Shown: positions 53,901-61,176, counted from the stretch's first letter. The stretch is DNA of 64,000 nucleotides from Mesorhizobium huakuii (GCF_014189455.1 NZ_CP050296.1:3096001-3160000), one strand, 5' to 3'. A program made the numbers and translations. Notes: generated by a model from the letters alone, not told the origin.

Positions 53901-53993
53901 CGCCATCTGCTTGGCCTTGGCCAATGCAGCCTCGAACGGCGCAAGGTTGCCACCGATCTGGATGGTGACGCTACCGGCGTTGTTGTCGGTCAT
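50904..53993 (-). CDS. phage tail tape measure protein-like
   Basis: This 1029-residue protein begins MTDNNAGSVTIQIGGNLAPF and has long Ala/Lys-rich helical stretches, a hydrophobic segment (about 230-262) and a Gly/Ser-rich C-terminal third with repeated NGLNA/NGLAA motifs. It ends in GDMRPLQQTNHFHF and a helical tail, the pattern of tape measure proteins that set tail length. It is by far the largest gene of the element. It is surprising because other tail genes are not evident. Confidence 0.8.
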   Translation of the reverse strand: MTDNNAGSVTIQIGGNLAPFEAALAKAKQMAVTFDAQISAQLNGAGVSAGLEKIAAGVEQTNAFLAKLTTSGTAASAVMSKITTSTAAATAALGKVATATKLANAELGAIGGTGGGAAALSAGTIAAKDFAAALEATGGNLAKITPGMLGLATANEEVAVSAKSAATSMAALGVAETEAAGLGAGVSREFSVLGAEIARGNFSRIPGSLIVMNERLASTGAGVLTLGNGMKALGALGSVIFNPFVLGFLAISVGTEVAIKALGALKGGASDVNEVLARHKQIVDEVAASYAGAKTAMELYTKESATFQHALLLADVEAQTKALKSELSSIFTEFGGNNKAQGKPFGVFSDAIFEMNSDIRKGLTPALQDVIDKMSAISIANPGNGAQFDKIIAKLKDALALEKGLGVDKTVNDVAFNGGKAQETLADVSKGFKEVNASAGNADATIAKLFGTMNAGASSGYGVTRSLAGQFGTQQLNGQLQATVGLFQTVDQAVQEARQHQLAGMVDLQSQFHATTAEADRLQKVIATTSSQQNMDAFFGDTHAIKNASADIADATNTVTKLFDAMKTGNASVNAVYQGLDMVRQTLVQDGFGVDAVNKFVDSLVRTRMQLDQDTGSAHQLNAAIQAIRDKVVTITVQTRQVGSGTQSIYDVGGGNNVSVRRYGGDAGQQSGPSMTAYQVPTYDSGQGGMVNTGSGSGGGSGVTVMRFGGTRAAGGPVGANTPYWVGEHGPELVVPSSAGTVIPNGQSTALANPQSAFTGQVATRDQDRMWALQMNIEANTRKTAQLLDEIKTTGFASSSGLSSGSSSRSISATGYDSNGLNAAGHTAEQVAAFNRVLASARANYSAIGGMGLVGYNSNGLAATPQQIAYNLVYGGMKSVGLPSGGSSTGPTAPTALHGGDPYNSWLNGISPSSPAYAARYAQALAASNKAHGFDTGGMIGGGPGDTQKVEFFKSPNEKVIIARPDQFADVRPGTSSTTTSAGGDMRPLQQTNHFHFASGANVNKDSLAAMRRELAAAVRDGLRSVNGR

Positions 53994-54224
53994 GGTGTTG
54001 GACCCCCAAAATTGTTAGCGAGAAAGACGCTTATCGTTACTCGTCGGTGGTCAGGGCTGCCGTGCGCGGACCGCCCACAAACTGAATTGCGCGGGTGGCA
54101 CGGATGCCGCCCGCGCTGGTCCGGGAGAAGGAGACAAAACCCGGACAAAGGACCACCAAGCGAATCCCCACCTGGCAGCCCCGGCTGGCGCCTGTCTGTA
54201 ATGCAAGCGTCCAGCCACTACCGT

Positions 54225-54707
54225 TCAGGCCGCATCGAGCGCGTTCTTCAACGCACGGCGGCCGGTATAGATCTCAGGCTGTTCGCGGAGCACCCGATCG
54301 TAAGCCTTTGCGAAACTCTCGCCGGGCCTCTGCTTCTCGCGAACCAGGTCGGCGATCTGGTCATCCATCTTCTTCATGCTGCCGAGGGCCTTCGTGACCT
54401 TGGTCTCCACCGGCACCTGGTCGGTCTTGGCGACGTGATGCCGTCCGGCCTCGCCGTAGGCGGTCCACAAGTCCCCGTGTTCGGTCGTCGCCTTCAAGAT
54501 GGCGTTGATGCGGGTCGATCCGTCCCGTTTCTGAATGCGCTCGACGCACGCTTCAAAATCGCTTTCGGCTTTGGCGAATGCGGTCATGGTTGTTTCTCCC
54601 TTCAGGGTTCGGTCGTTTTTCAAAATCGTCGCTACAGCGCCTTCCTGGCATGGCCGGTCGACGGCGCTGATCTCGTCGATTTGGATCTTGCGGAGGATAC
54701 GTCTCAT
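54225..54707 (-). CDS. phage prohead-associated (XkdF-like) protein
   Basis: This 160-residue protein begins RRILRKIQIDEISAVDRPCQ, the EISAVDRP motif typical of XkdF and Mu-like phage I protease-associated proteins. A charged helical body follows. It is the clearest head-type gene remaining. The 230 bp between it and the tape measure gene hold no gene. Confidence 0.7.
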   Translation of the reverse strand: MRRILRKIQIDEISAVDRPCQEGAVATILKNDRTLKGETTMTAFAKAESDFEACVERIQKRDGSTRINAILKATTEHGDLWTAYGEAGRHHVAKTDQVPVETKVTKALGSMKKMDDQIADLVREKQRPGESFAKAYDRVLREQPEIYTGRRALKNALDAA

Positions 54708-54717
54708 CGTTTTGTGC

Positions 54718-54954
54718 TCAGCGCTCGTGGGCGTCGGCGAAAGCGACGGCGCGCAACGGACGGTCGTTGATTGCCAGGTTCCCGTGAACGTCGCAGACGC
54801 GCGAGATAGCGGGATCGATGCCGGCGGTGTGCGCGATCAACCCCCTGCCGACGGTTTCGGCAGCGCCGCCCGCGGCCAAGTAGGTGGAAACTGCTCCCGA
54901 AAGCGTCGTGAACGCAGCATCAACCGCGGCTTTTTGAGCGCTCAAATCTGTCAT
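54718..54954 (-). CDS. small element protein, paralogue of the 55454 gene
   Basis: This 78-residue protein (MTDLSAQKAAVDAAFTTLSG) shares AVD-AF, AxIDPxISR and a NDRxLR motif with the protein at 55454-55738. It is a tandem duplicate in the head-gene region. Function unknown. Confidence 0.65.
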   Translation of the reverse strand: MTDLSAQKAAVDAAFTTLSGAVSTYLAAGGAAETVGRGLIAHTAGIDPAISRVCDVHGNLAINDRPLRAVAFADAHER

Positions 54955-54972
54955 GGTTCATTGTCTCCTTGT

Positions 54973-55452
54973 TCACAAGAATTGGCCGGTCGCTACGTCG
55001 ACCACGCGATAGATGACCGTCAAAACAGCGGTCCCGTCACCGTCCATCGGGTCGAGATTGGCGACCCCGAACATCAGGCCCTTGTTCGCGATATCGGCGA
55101 CCGGACGCTGGCCAAAATTCAAGCCGTAGCCATATGCCGACGCCGCCTCGCCGAGCATGTCGAATGCCATCAGCGCAGTGTCGACACTGCCGCCCGCATG
55201 GAAATACCCGGAGCTCAGATCGCCATCGGTTTCGGTTGAAAAGGCCGTTGTGCCGAACCGATAGAGAACTGCCATCTCCGTGGGTACGAGGGCTTTGCCA
55301 GATCCTGGTGCCGCGATCACTTCGACCGGGCTGGAGAACAGGGTCTTGATGTCGTCGCTGGAAAGCTCGGCGCTAGCCAGGCGCATGCCAGTCGCCAACT
55401 TGGCGACTGCTCGGCCGGTAGCTGAATCGATTTCGTAATCTGAAAGCTTCAT
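54973..55452 (-). CDS. hypothetical phage head-type protein
   Basis: This 159-residue beta-rich protein (MKLSDYEIDSATGRAVAKLA) lies between the two paralogous genes and may be a structural or decoration protein. No family is recognised; the assignment to the head region is from position. Confidence 0.6.
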   Translation of the reverse strand: MKLSDYEIDSATGRAVAKLATGMRLASAELSSDDIKTLFSSPVEVIAAPGSGKALVPTEMAVLYRFGTTAFSTETDGDLSSGYFHAGGSVDTALMAFDMLGEAASAYGYGLNFGQRPVADIANKGLMFGVANLDPMDGDGTAVLTVIYRVVDVATGQFL

Positions 55453-55453
55453 C

Positions 55454-55738
55454 TCATCCCTCGCTCAGCGTCTTGCCGTCTTCGTCGAGCAGAGGCTCGC
55501 CGTCTTCATCCAGCAGTGTGTTTTCGAAACTTATGCCTCGCAGCCCGCGATCGTTGACGGCAGCATTGGCGCCGTAGTCTGCAAATCGGGAAATGCGCGG
55601 GTCGATCGCGGCCACATGGCTGAGAAGCCAACGGCCGGCTAACTCGGCTTGGCCACCGGCGCCGAGGTAGGCAACGACCGCCTGGGCGAGCCCGGCGAAC
55701 GCCGTGTCCACAGCCGATTTTTCCGCTTCGAGTGCCAG
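55454..55738 (-). CDS. small element protein, paralogue of the 54718 gene, non-ATG start
   Basis: The frame shares AVD-AF, AAIDPRISR and NDRGLR with the 54718 protein, and ends in a duplicated LLDEDGEPLLDEDGKT stretch. It is open up to the preceding gene but has no ATG. A CTG at 55738 or ACG further upstream (after GGGGG) would restore the paralogue's N-terminus, while the first GTG (55711) would cut it short. Confidence 0.6.
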   Translation of the reverse strand: MALEAEKSAVDTAFAGLAQAVVAYLGAGGQAELAGRWLLSHVAAIDPRISRFADYGANAAVNDRGLRGISFENTLLDEDGEPLLDEDGKTLSEG

Positions 55739-55749
55739 CGTCGTGCCCC

Positions 55750-56427
55750 CTATGCCGCTTTTGCCGGGGCGGTCGGATGCCCAAGTACATTGCCGTCGTG
55801 CTGGGCGAGGCTCGCCACGAGATGGCCGCCGATATGGCTGATGTCGGTGAATTCCGCGACGCCAGCCCGCACCAGCGCGCGGCTGACAGCCATGGGTCGA
55901 ATAAGCTGGTTGGCCCTCTCCGACGGCACAACGCCAGTCGCGGCAAGTTCGCGGTGCAGATCGCGGCGACGGTGCAGCGCATCGGACATCACAGCGGCCG
56001 CACGATCGAATTTCTCGGCCTCGGCGAGGATCAGATCAGAGATCCGCCTGGCCTCTGCCTGTCGGCGCCCCTGATCCTCGCTCGCAACAGCGTCTTCTGC
56101 CGTTTCGAGATTGCTCCGCGCCTGGCCAATTGCCGCACCGATCGAGGCAATTTCGGACCCATGCACGCTGATTTCTGCGTTGATCGCGTCCAAGCGCGCG
56201 CGCGCCGAATCGTCGCCACTATGGGCGCTCAATGCGATCCGGCCCCGTTCCGCTGCCAGGTTTTCGGCGTGCTGGAGTGCGGTTGCTTGCTTCTCCCCCA
56301 TTTTGGCGACGACCGCCTTCGCGGCCTCGAGCGCGGCCTCGAGCGCGGCCTCGAGCGCGGCCACGGCCGGCGACGGCGCGGGTGGCGCGGCCTCGACCGG
56401 CTCCTGCTTGGTTTTGAAGATTTTCAA
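55750..56427 (-). CDS. coiled-coil hypothetical phage protein
   Basis: This 225-residue protein is Ala/Glu/Arg-rich and predicted helical with long coiled coil (about 15-165). It contains a 12-bp tandem repeat encoding ALEAALEAALEA near the N-terminus. The start is TTG at 56427 with AGGAG. A scaffold or internal head protein is possible from position and composition, but not proved. Confidence 0.6.
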   Translation of the reverse strand: MKIFKTKQEPVEAAPPAPSPAVAALEAALEAALEAAKAVVAKMGEKQATALQHAENLAAERGRIALSAHSGDDSARARLDAINAEISVHGSEIASIGAAIGQARSNLETAEDAVASEDQGRRQAEARRISDLILAEAEKFDRAAAVMSDALHRRRDLHRELAATGVVPSERANQLIRPMAVSRALVRAGVAEFTDISHIGGHLVASLAQHDGNVLGHPTAPAKAA

Positions 56428-56849
56428 GTTCGTGTCTCCTTTGAGATTCCTTCAACAGGGTAGCGAGAATGGCCGTTATCGCTGGCCATGCGGTCGGCGA
56501 GCACCTGCTCCCAATCGTTGCCGTGGACGACCCTACAGCGCGCGGTTGCCGTGGCGGCTACTTCGTCGGCCCGGGTGCGCCAATCGTCGCCATAGGCCTC
56601 TTGGGCGAGTACGGCGTGCGCTTCCTGGCTGAAGCCGGCCTTCACCCACTTCATGAATGCCGGCGCGCTCGGGAGGCCGTAGAGTTTTGCGGCGTTCGTC
56701 GCCGGGCTGTCACCTTGCCCGAGATCGAAGGTTTCGGAGATGAAACTCGCGAATGCCTGGGCACGGCCAGAGTGCGAAGCGTCGACGATCTCGACGATCG
56801 GCTGGGCGCTTTCCAGGGCCTCTATGCGGCGGCGGAGATCACTGGCCAT
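56424..56849 (-). CDS. hypothetical element protein
   Basis: This 141-residue protein (MASDLRRRIEALESAQPIVE) has an N-terminal helix then a mixed domain. It overlaps the following gene by 4 bp and the preceding one by 28 bp, so it is part of the same reverse-strand operon. No family is recognised. Confidence 0.6.
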   Translation of the reverse strand: MASDLRRRIEALESAQPIVEIVDASHSGRAQAFASFISETFDLGQGDSPATNAAKLYGLPSAPAFMKWVKAGFSQEAHAVLAQEAYGDDWRTRADEVAATATARCRVVHGNDWEQVLADRMASDNGHSRYPVEGISKETRT

Positions 56850-57148
56850 ATGACGGCCCCGCATGCGGCCAGCCGCTTTACGTGTTCGAAATATGCCGTT
56901 TCGTCTTGATCGACAAAAGCGATGAACTCGGTAAGCGTTTCGCAGCCATCGGGGAACGCGGCACAACGGGCCGTGTCGCCGGTGATTTCAATTGTCTGCG
57001 TGACGATATCTTCCAGCCGGTTAAGTTCGGCGTCTGACAGGTGGTCGAGCTGGCGTGCAAAGCGCACCTGCCATTCCCGCTCATCGTCGGCACTGGTCCG
57101 GCCTAGACGGTCCTCCAACTTGTCGATCCTCGTTCGAAGTCCGGTCAT
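56822..57148 (-). CDS. hypothetical element protein with N-terminal coiled coil
   Basis: This 108-residue protein (MTGLRTRIDKLEDRLGRTSA) is acidic and mostly helical. It overlaps the DUF5681 gene by 4 bp and the next gene by 28 bp. Not recognised beyond its place in the packaging-type operon. Confidence 0.6.
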   Translation of the reverse strand: MTGLRTRIDKLEDRLGRTSADDEREWQVRFARQLDHLSDAELNRLEDIVTQTIEITGDTARCAAFPDGCETLTEFIAFVDQDETAYFEHVKRLAACGAVIWPVISAAA

Positions 57149-57576
57149 CGACCCGCCCTCCGTTCGATATCGCGCTCGAGGGCTTCGAGCCGGCGGGAAA
57201 GATCATCGGTTTCGATGGCGCGGCGGGCTGCTTCGATCACGGGGACGATGGCGCCGCCTTCCTCCGGGCTCAGATTGCCATCGGCAACGGCTTTGAGGAT
57301 GGCCATGGCGGCCGCGCGGACGTCGCCGCTGTTGGACATTATCGGAAGGCCGAACCTTACAGGCATGCCCTTGCGGGGCGGTGCGATGCGATCCAGGCAC
57401 AAGCGCAGCGCCACGGTGTCGCCGGCCTTGGCCAGTTCGATCGCCTTCATGGTGATCGCCTTGGCGTCACCGTCGAGCAGTTTCTCGCAAGCAAGGGTTA
57501 CGCGCGAGCGCGAGCCAGAGGGGCGACCTTTCGGGTTGCCGGACTGACCTGGCTGGAAACGCGTTGTCTTGGACAT
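57145..57576 (-). CDS. DUF5681-domain phage protein
   Basis: This 143-residue protein begins MSKTTRFQPGQSGNPKGRPS, the DUF5681 signature common at the head of phage packaging modules, followed by a helical small-terminase-like body. In phages it is normally next to the large terminase; here no such gene follows. Start ATG at 57576. Confidence 0.75.
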   Translation of the reverse strand: MSKTTRFQPGQSGNPKGRPSGSRSRVTLACEKLLDGDAKAITMKAIELAKAGDTVALRLCLDRIAPPRKGMPVRFGLPIMSNSGDVRAAAMAILKAVADGNLSPEEGGAIVPVIEAARRAIETDDLSRRLEALERDIERRAGR

Positions 57577-57586
57577 GGGCCGGCGG

Positions 57587-57790
57587 CTACTCGCCGTCCC
57601 GTTCGGTTGAGATCACGGAACCGATCTTCTCGGCGGCCGCGGCAATCGCGAAGTCGCTCGGCGTCATGTGCTCCTTGGAGGCCGCAGCGAAAAGAGCATC
57701 ACGAAACCCCTGGCTAACGCGCGCCGAGGTGAGCATCACGTTGACACGGCGCCCTGTTTCCTTCGCGTGATTTCTATCGATAACCGTCAT
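57587..57790 (-). CDS. small ribbon-helix-helix-like protein
   Basis: This 67-residue protein (MTVIDRNHAKETGRRVNVML) has an RHH-like N-terminus and a helical tail. It is 10 bp upstream of the DUF5681 gene on the same strand. It may be a transcription regulator. The gap 57791-57978 shows no gene. Confidence 0.5.
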   Translation of the reverse strand: MTVIDRNHAKETGRRVNVMLTSARVSQGFRDALFAAASKEHMTPSDFAIAAAAEKIGSVISTERDGE

Positions 57791-57978
57791 TAGCGTTGAT
57801 CTCTGGCCCTGTTTTCGAGGCAGAGAATCGCATGCGCTGGCCCGCTTGGGCATTCCGCACGTCTGGGCATGTTTGGGGTTGTGTTGGCCGTAGCGCTTCC
57901 GCGATGTCTACTTTTGACAGCGCGGTCTGCACCTCAACATTCTTCAACAGGCGCGCTACCATAACATTTGATAACAGG

Positions 57979-58320
57979 TCAGGGTCTCGGGATGCCCAGC
58001 CGAGCGAAATAGCGGGCCACGTCGGGATGATCGCGATTGTCCTGACGCAGCAACTCCAGTGCCGCGGTATCTCCATCCAATGCCATCGCCAGTGCCGGTG
58101 CGCTCACCCGCCATGAGCCGCCCGTCACGGATCGATTGGCGATACCGTGCTTGTCGATCAGCCGGCGGAGCGTATCTTCGCTGATCGCGTATTCACCCTG
58201 GAAGGCGAAGAGGGCTTGCTTGACCGACAACGCCTCGGCGGCGGGGATCCACAGCGGCCGAAGCCGTTCCCCTGTTTCAGGGACTGTTTTGGCAGGGAGG
58301 CGAACGACGGCTGACTTCAT
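57979..58320 (-). CDS. hypothetical element protein
   Basis: This 113-residue protein (MKSAVVRLPAKTVPETGERL) has a helical C-terminal half with ISEDTLRRLIDKHGI, suggesting a possible DNA-binding helix. It overlaps the next upstream gene by 4 bp. Function unknown. Confidence 0.6.
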   Translation of the reverse strand: MKSAVVRLPAKTVPETGERLRPLWIPAAEALSVKQALFAFQGEYAISEDTLRRLIDKHGIANRSVTGGSWRVSAPALAMALDGDTAALELLRQDNRDHPDVARYFARLGIPRP

Positions 58321-58622
58321 GCGGCGTCACCTGCATGATGGCCGGTATAGGTCAGCCGGATGATCTCAGATTGCACCGCCGACCAGAACTGGCCGAGTTG
58401 CTCGTCCCGTTCCTGCTCAGGAATGCCGAGTCGGTTTAGGTGACCGACCAACCCGGTAGTGACCTGATCGCGATACGACTCGGCGTGGCGATCAGTCGAC
58501 TTCGCCAGCATCTTAGAGGCGACGTCTCGGATCTTGCCGACACGGCGGATCAGGGGAAACGGTATGACCTCTACGCCGACTGGCTGCCAGCGGAAGAGGG
58601 GAAGGTCGTCATCGCGTACCAT
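58317..58622 (-). CDS. DUF6074-like hypothetical protein
   Basis: This 101-residue protein (MVRDDDLPLFRWQPVGVEVI, with PFPLIRRVGKIRDVASKML) matches a pattern common in rhizobial mobile elements, with moderate certainty. It begins directly after the repeat cluster at 58648-58752. Confidence 0.55.
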   Translation of the reverse strand: MVRDDDLPLFRWQPVGVEVIPFPLIRRVGKIRDVASKMLAKSTDRHAESYRDQVTTGLVGHLNRLGIPEQERDEQLGQFWSAVQSEIIRLTYTGHHAGDAA

Positions 58623-58647
58623 CGGCCTTGGCTCCCGAGATATAGAT

Positions 58648-58752
58648 AGTAGTGACGTTTCCGCTACCAGCGCAGTAGTGACGTTTTCCGCACCGGCTTT
58701 TGGCTAGATCGGTAGCGATTTCGTCACTGGCTTTGGTTGCGAAAACCGCACT
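58648..58752. repeat. iteron-like repeat cluster
   Basis: Four copies of a 14-18 bp motif: AGTAGTGACGTTTCCGC at 58648-58664 and AGTAGTGACGTTTTCCGC at 58674-58691 in direct orientation. AGTGACGAAATCGC (58715-58728) and AGTGCGGTTTTCGC (58739-58752) lie in inverse orientation. They fill the only intergenic gap in this part of the element, next to a gene for a winged-helix-like protein, so an origin or a multi-site operator is possible. Confidence 0.55.
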
Positions 58753-58766
58753 GGCAAAAAATCCGT

Positions 58767-59276
58767 TCATGCCGCCTTTCTCCCGTGCAAGGCTCGTTGT
58801 TCTGCCCGCTGTTCCGCTCTCTTTTTCAGCTTTATGCTCAGTGCCGAGGACCGCGCCTCTAGGTCAGCAATCGCTGCATCAATTCGCCTTTGCGCGTCGT
58901 CCTCGTCAGTGACTCTTGCCCACTCGTCGGTCACTCTCACTTTGGGACCATGGGCATAGGTGAGGCGATATTTCGTAGGGAAGCGGTGTTCGGCTTTGGA
59001 GGCTCTGCCCCGCTCGATGCATTCGACAAAGCCAAGAGCTTCGACGCGGGCGATGCACTCGGCAATGGCGGCACGACGAACGCCCCACTCCTCAAAGTCG
59101 GTGAAGGTGACCGGAAGTGTGTCGGTCGTGCCGGCATGCGCCATGAACTCTTCCTCGATCCGCTCAAGAATAAGTTTGTCGTTGCCGCGCAGTGCCTTCC
59201 AGGCCGCCGAGAGGCGCATCTCGCGCTTGTGTGCCATGAACTGTGACGCAATCTTGCCTGGCTTCGGAGGGCTCAT
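58767..59276 (-). CDS. winged-helix-like element protein, possible replication or regulatory role
   Basis: This 169-residue protein (MSPPKPGKIASQFMAHKREM) has a core resembling a winged helix (AWKALRGNDKLILERIEEEF, EWGVRRAAIAECIARVEALG) and a basic, Gln/Arg-rich tail. It is immediately beside the iteron-like repeats and could bind them. It overlaps the upstream gene by 4 bp. Confidence 0.6.
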   Translation of the reverse strand: MSPPKPGKIASQFMAHKREMRLSAAWKALRGNDKLILERIEEEFMAHAGTTDTLPVTFTDFEEWGVRRAAIAECIARVEALGFVECIERGRASKAEHRFPTKYRLTYAHGPKVRVTDEWARVTDEDDAQRRIDAAIADLEARSSALSIKLKKRAEQRAEQRALHGRKAA

Positions 59277-59473
59277 GTGGCGCGCGCCCTGCGCAACGTC
59301 ACCTGGCGAATGGCAACGATTGCCTGGTGACTAGTGAGGCCGAAACGATGGCGCAGCGCCGGCACAACAGGGCGCTCGCATGTGCGGAAGTTCTCGAAAT
59401 ACCAAGCTGCAGCCTCATCGACGATCGCCGACGTCTCGTGCTCGGCCGGCGTGAGGTCCAGGGCGGCGGTCAT
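59273..59473 (-). CDS. small hypothetical element protein
   Basis: This 66-residue protein (MTAALDLTPAEHETSAIVDE) overlaps both neighbours by 4 bp in the early-type operon of the element. It has a possible helix-turn-helix (VPALRHRFGLTSHQAIVAIR). No family is recognised. Confidence 0.55.
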   Translation of the reverse strand: MTAALDLTPAEHETSAIVDEAAAWYFENFRTCERPVVPALRHRFGLTSHQAIVAIRQVTLRRARAT

Positions 59474-59697
59474 GCGTCCTCCTTCAGCCAGTCCTCTGCT
59501 TCACCCAGGGACCAGAACGATGCCACCAGGAGTTTGCTTTGGAAGATAGCGATGTAAGGGAGGAAAACGGTCCGGCTGCCGCCGTTTCGTGCGGTAATCC
59601 GGTACCCGCGAGTCTTGGCGAGGGCCTGCAAGTTTTGGAGGCGATCGATCCGATCCCGCGGCCAGCATTTCATGAAGCTCGTCGGAATGACGCTCAT
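59470..59697 (-). CDS. small hypothetical element protein
   Basis: This 75-residue protein (MSVIPTSFMKCWPRDRIDRL) overlaps both neighbours by 4 bp. The mixed alpha/beta sequence has a terminal LGEAEDWLKEDA. Unknown function. Confidence 0.55.
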   Translation of the reverse strand: MSVIPTSFMKCWPRDRIDRLQNLQALAKTRGYRITARNGGSRTVFLPYIAIFQSKLLVASFWSLGEAEDWLKEDA

Positions 59698-59891
59698 GCG
59701 GCCATCCCGTCGCGCGCAGCGATCTTACTGGTGAGGAAGGCCTCGACGTCTGCCTCGGGCCAGCCAACTCGGCGAGCGGTCAACTGGACCGGCTTGGGAA
59801 AGCGCCCTTCGGATATCTCGGAATATAGTGTCCGACGCGAAAGCCCGGTGCGGTCAAGCACCTGCTCGATCGGAAGGATACGGGTCGACAT
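59694..59891 (-). CDS. alpA: AlpA-family regulator
   Basis: This 65-residue protein contains the AlpA winged helix: ILPIEQVLDRTGLSRRTLYS, EGRFPKPVQL and a final VGWPEADVEAFL. AlpA proteins activate integrase or act as excisionases in P4-like elements. It is 93 bp from the preceding gene and begins the overlapping early operon. Start ATG at 59891. Confidence 0.8.
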   Translation of the reverse strand: MSTRILPIEQVLDRTGLSRRTLYSEISEGRFPKPVQLTARRVGWPEADVEAFLTSKIAARDGMAA

Positions 59892-59983
59892 TGCTCGTTC
59901 GCCTCCTATGCGATGGTGCGCAGTAGAAGGCGGAAGCGTCACGAATAATAGGAATTAGTTCTGCGCGAAATGCGCAAAAAAGT

Positions 59984-60796
59984 TTATCCTACCGTTGCCC
60001 AGCTTGGCAGCGCATGGGCCATTTCTGGCCGAGACCCTTCTGACCACAACCGTTTGACTGTCGCAATCTCGGCTTTCGCGGTTTGAGCGCTGATCTGGAT
60101 TTTGCTCACCCTGGCCGCCTTCATGATTGGTGGAACCAATAGGGTGACGAGTTCAACGGCCGGGCTGCGGTGCTCATCGTCTGCCGCATAGGCCATGGGC
60201 TCTTCGCCAGTGACGCGCTGATAGGTGGCGATGATGTCGGCGATCAGCACGAACCGGGGGAAGTCATTGCGGCGCCGAATAGCTTCCGCCGACTCTTTCT
60301 TTTCGCTGCCCAGCGCTCGCAATTGGAACTGAGCGAAGGCACGAAGAGAGATCAGCGGTTCAACCAAGCCCGTCAATATCTCGTCCCTGCGGCGGGTGGG
60401 CTTGCCTTGCCGGAGCTCGAGTTCTTCCAGGAACTGGAGCGGATCTGCGGCAGTATGGTTGAACTGAGGATATGCCAGCAACAAATCTGCCAACACGGTG
60501 AGGGTCGCGTCCAGACTACCAAGGTAATCCGCCTGTGCAGCGCGGCTGACGCGCGCTACTTTGCGCCTCAAAAATCGACGAGCACACAACTCGAAAGCAT
60601 GCGTCGGCCCAAACTCGGCATCAAAAATGATATCGTTTTGCCGAGCCATCCACTCCTCTGATGGCGGACAAAGCTCAACAATTCTGGCGGAGATGTCTGC
60701 CTCAAAGCGGAACTGGACGGATAGGCTTTCACCCACGGCTCCGGGCAGCTTTGGTGCCCCCGATGTGCCCCCAAGGACGAGGCTCTTTTTAGCCAT
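59984..60796 (-). CDS. hypothetical element protein near attR
   Basis: This 270-residue mostly helical protein (MAKKSLVLGGTSGAPKLPGA) ends 93 bp upstream of the AlpA start. It contains segments such as LGSLDATLTVLADLLLAYPQ and ARRFLRRKVARVSRA. The GTGCCCCC repeats encode part of its N-terminus. No family is recognised; it may be element-specific. Confidence 0.6.
   Translation of the reverse strand: MAKKSLVLGGTSGAPKLPGAVGESLSVQFRFEADISARIVELCPPSEEWMARQNDIIFDAEFGPTHAFELCARRFLRRKVARVSRAAQADYLGSLDATLTVLADLLLAYPQFNHTAADPLQFLEELELRQGKPTRRRDEILTGLVEPLISLRAFAQFQLRALGSEKKESAEAIRRRNDFPRFVLIADIIATYQRVTGEEPMAYAADDEHRSPAVELVTLLVPPIMKAARVSKIQISAQTAKAEIATVKRLWSEGSRPEMAHALPSWATVG
60754..60772 (+). promoter_or_regulatory. 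candidate integrase arm-type sites, right end
   Basis: GTGCCCCC at 60754-60761 and 60765-60772, 11 bp apart, matches the left-end pair in sequence, spacing and orientation relative to the att core. The pair falls inside the coding start of the adjacent gene, which therefore may be constrained. Confidence 0.5.
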
Positions 60797-60817
60797 CCGC
60801 CTCAACCCCTTGGAAAG

Positions 60818-60869
60818 ATTGGCGCGCCCGAAGAGATTCGAACTCCTGACCCCCAGATTCGTAGTCTGG
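60818..60869. repeat. attR of the tRNA-Arg element (52-bp direct repeat)
   Basis: This is the perfect partner of 45773-45824. It contains the 3' half of the intact tRNA-Arg gene, which is preserved on this side after integration. Confidence 0.9.
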
Positions 60870-60896
60870 TGCTCTATCCAGCTGAGCTACGGGCGC
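60820..60896 (-). tRNA. tRNA-Arg(ACG)
   Basis: The reverse strand folds into a full cloverleaf: acceptor GCGCCCG/CGGGCGC, D-loop GCTCAGCTGGATAGAGC, anticodon arm CCAGA-CTACGAA-TCTGG (anticodon ACG), T-arm with GTTCGAATC and an encoded CCA end. It is the integration target; its 3' half is duplicated at attL. Confidence 0.95.
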
Positions 60897-61176
60897 GCAT
60901 CAGGCCATGTTTTCGACGGCCCCGCGATCCGATCCCAGGGACCGGCCGCGAATGTGTGCAGTTCCCTAACGACTGAATTTGCGAAAAGCAAGTCGATCCG
61001 GCAAAAGTTTTGTCGCGAGTGTGTCATCCGGTGATGACGGCCCCGATCCCAGGGCTTTGAAGCTGCCGCGAAGCCGGTCCGATTTCAGGCCGCGTGGCAG
61101 AAAAGTCTCGGCAAAGATCATCGAAAGCGTCAGGCCGGAAGGGCAAGCGCCCCTCAGGAAAACAGCACCGGGGCCG

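Larger units (their letters stand above)
45773..60869. mobile_element. integrated satellite-like or reduced prophage element at tRNA-Arg
   Basis: A 15.1-kb segment between perfect 52-bp repeats, with a tyrosine integrase reading inward from the left end, an AlpA-like regulator near the right end and phage-type genes between. These include a tape measure protein, head-type small proteins, a DUF5681 protein, two recombinases and an XRE regulator. No capsid, portal or large terminase gene is present. Most genes lie on the reverse strand in overlapping series. Confidence 0.88.

Noticed and set aside
57774..58076. Reverse 100-codon frame in the gap between the 57587 and 57979 genes
   Set aside because: It overlaps the better-supported gene at 57979-58320 by about 100 bp and lacks protein character.
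58648..58752. CRISPR array
   Set aside because: The repeats are few, degenerate and in both orientations, with no regular spacers; no cas genes are seen anywhere in the window.
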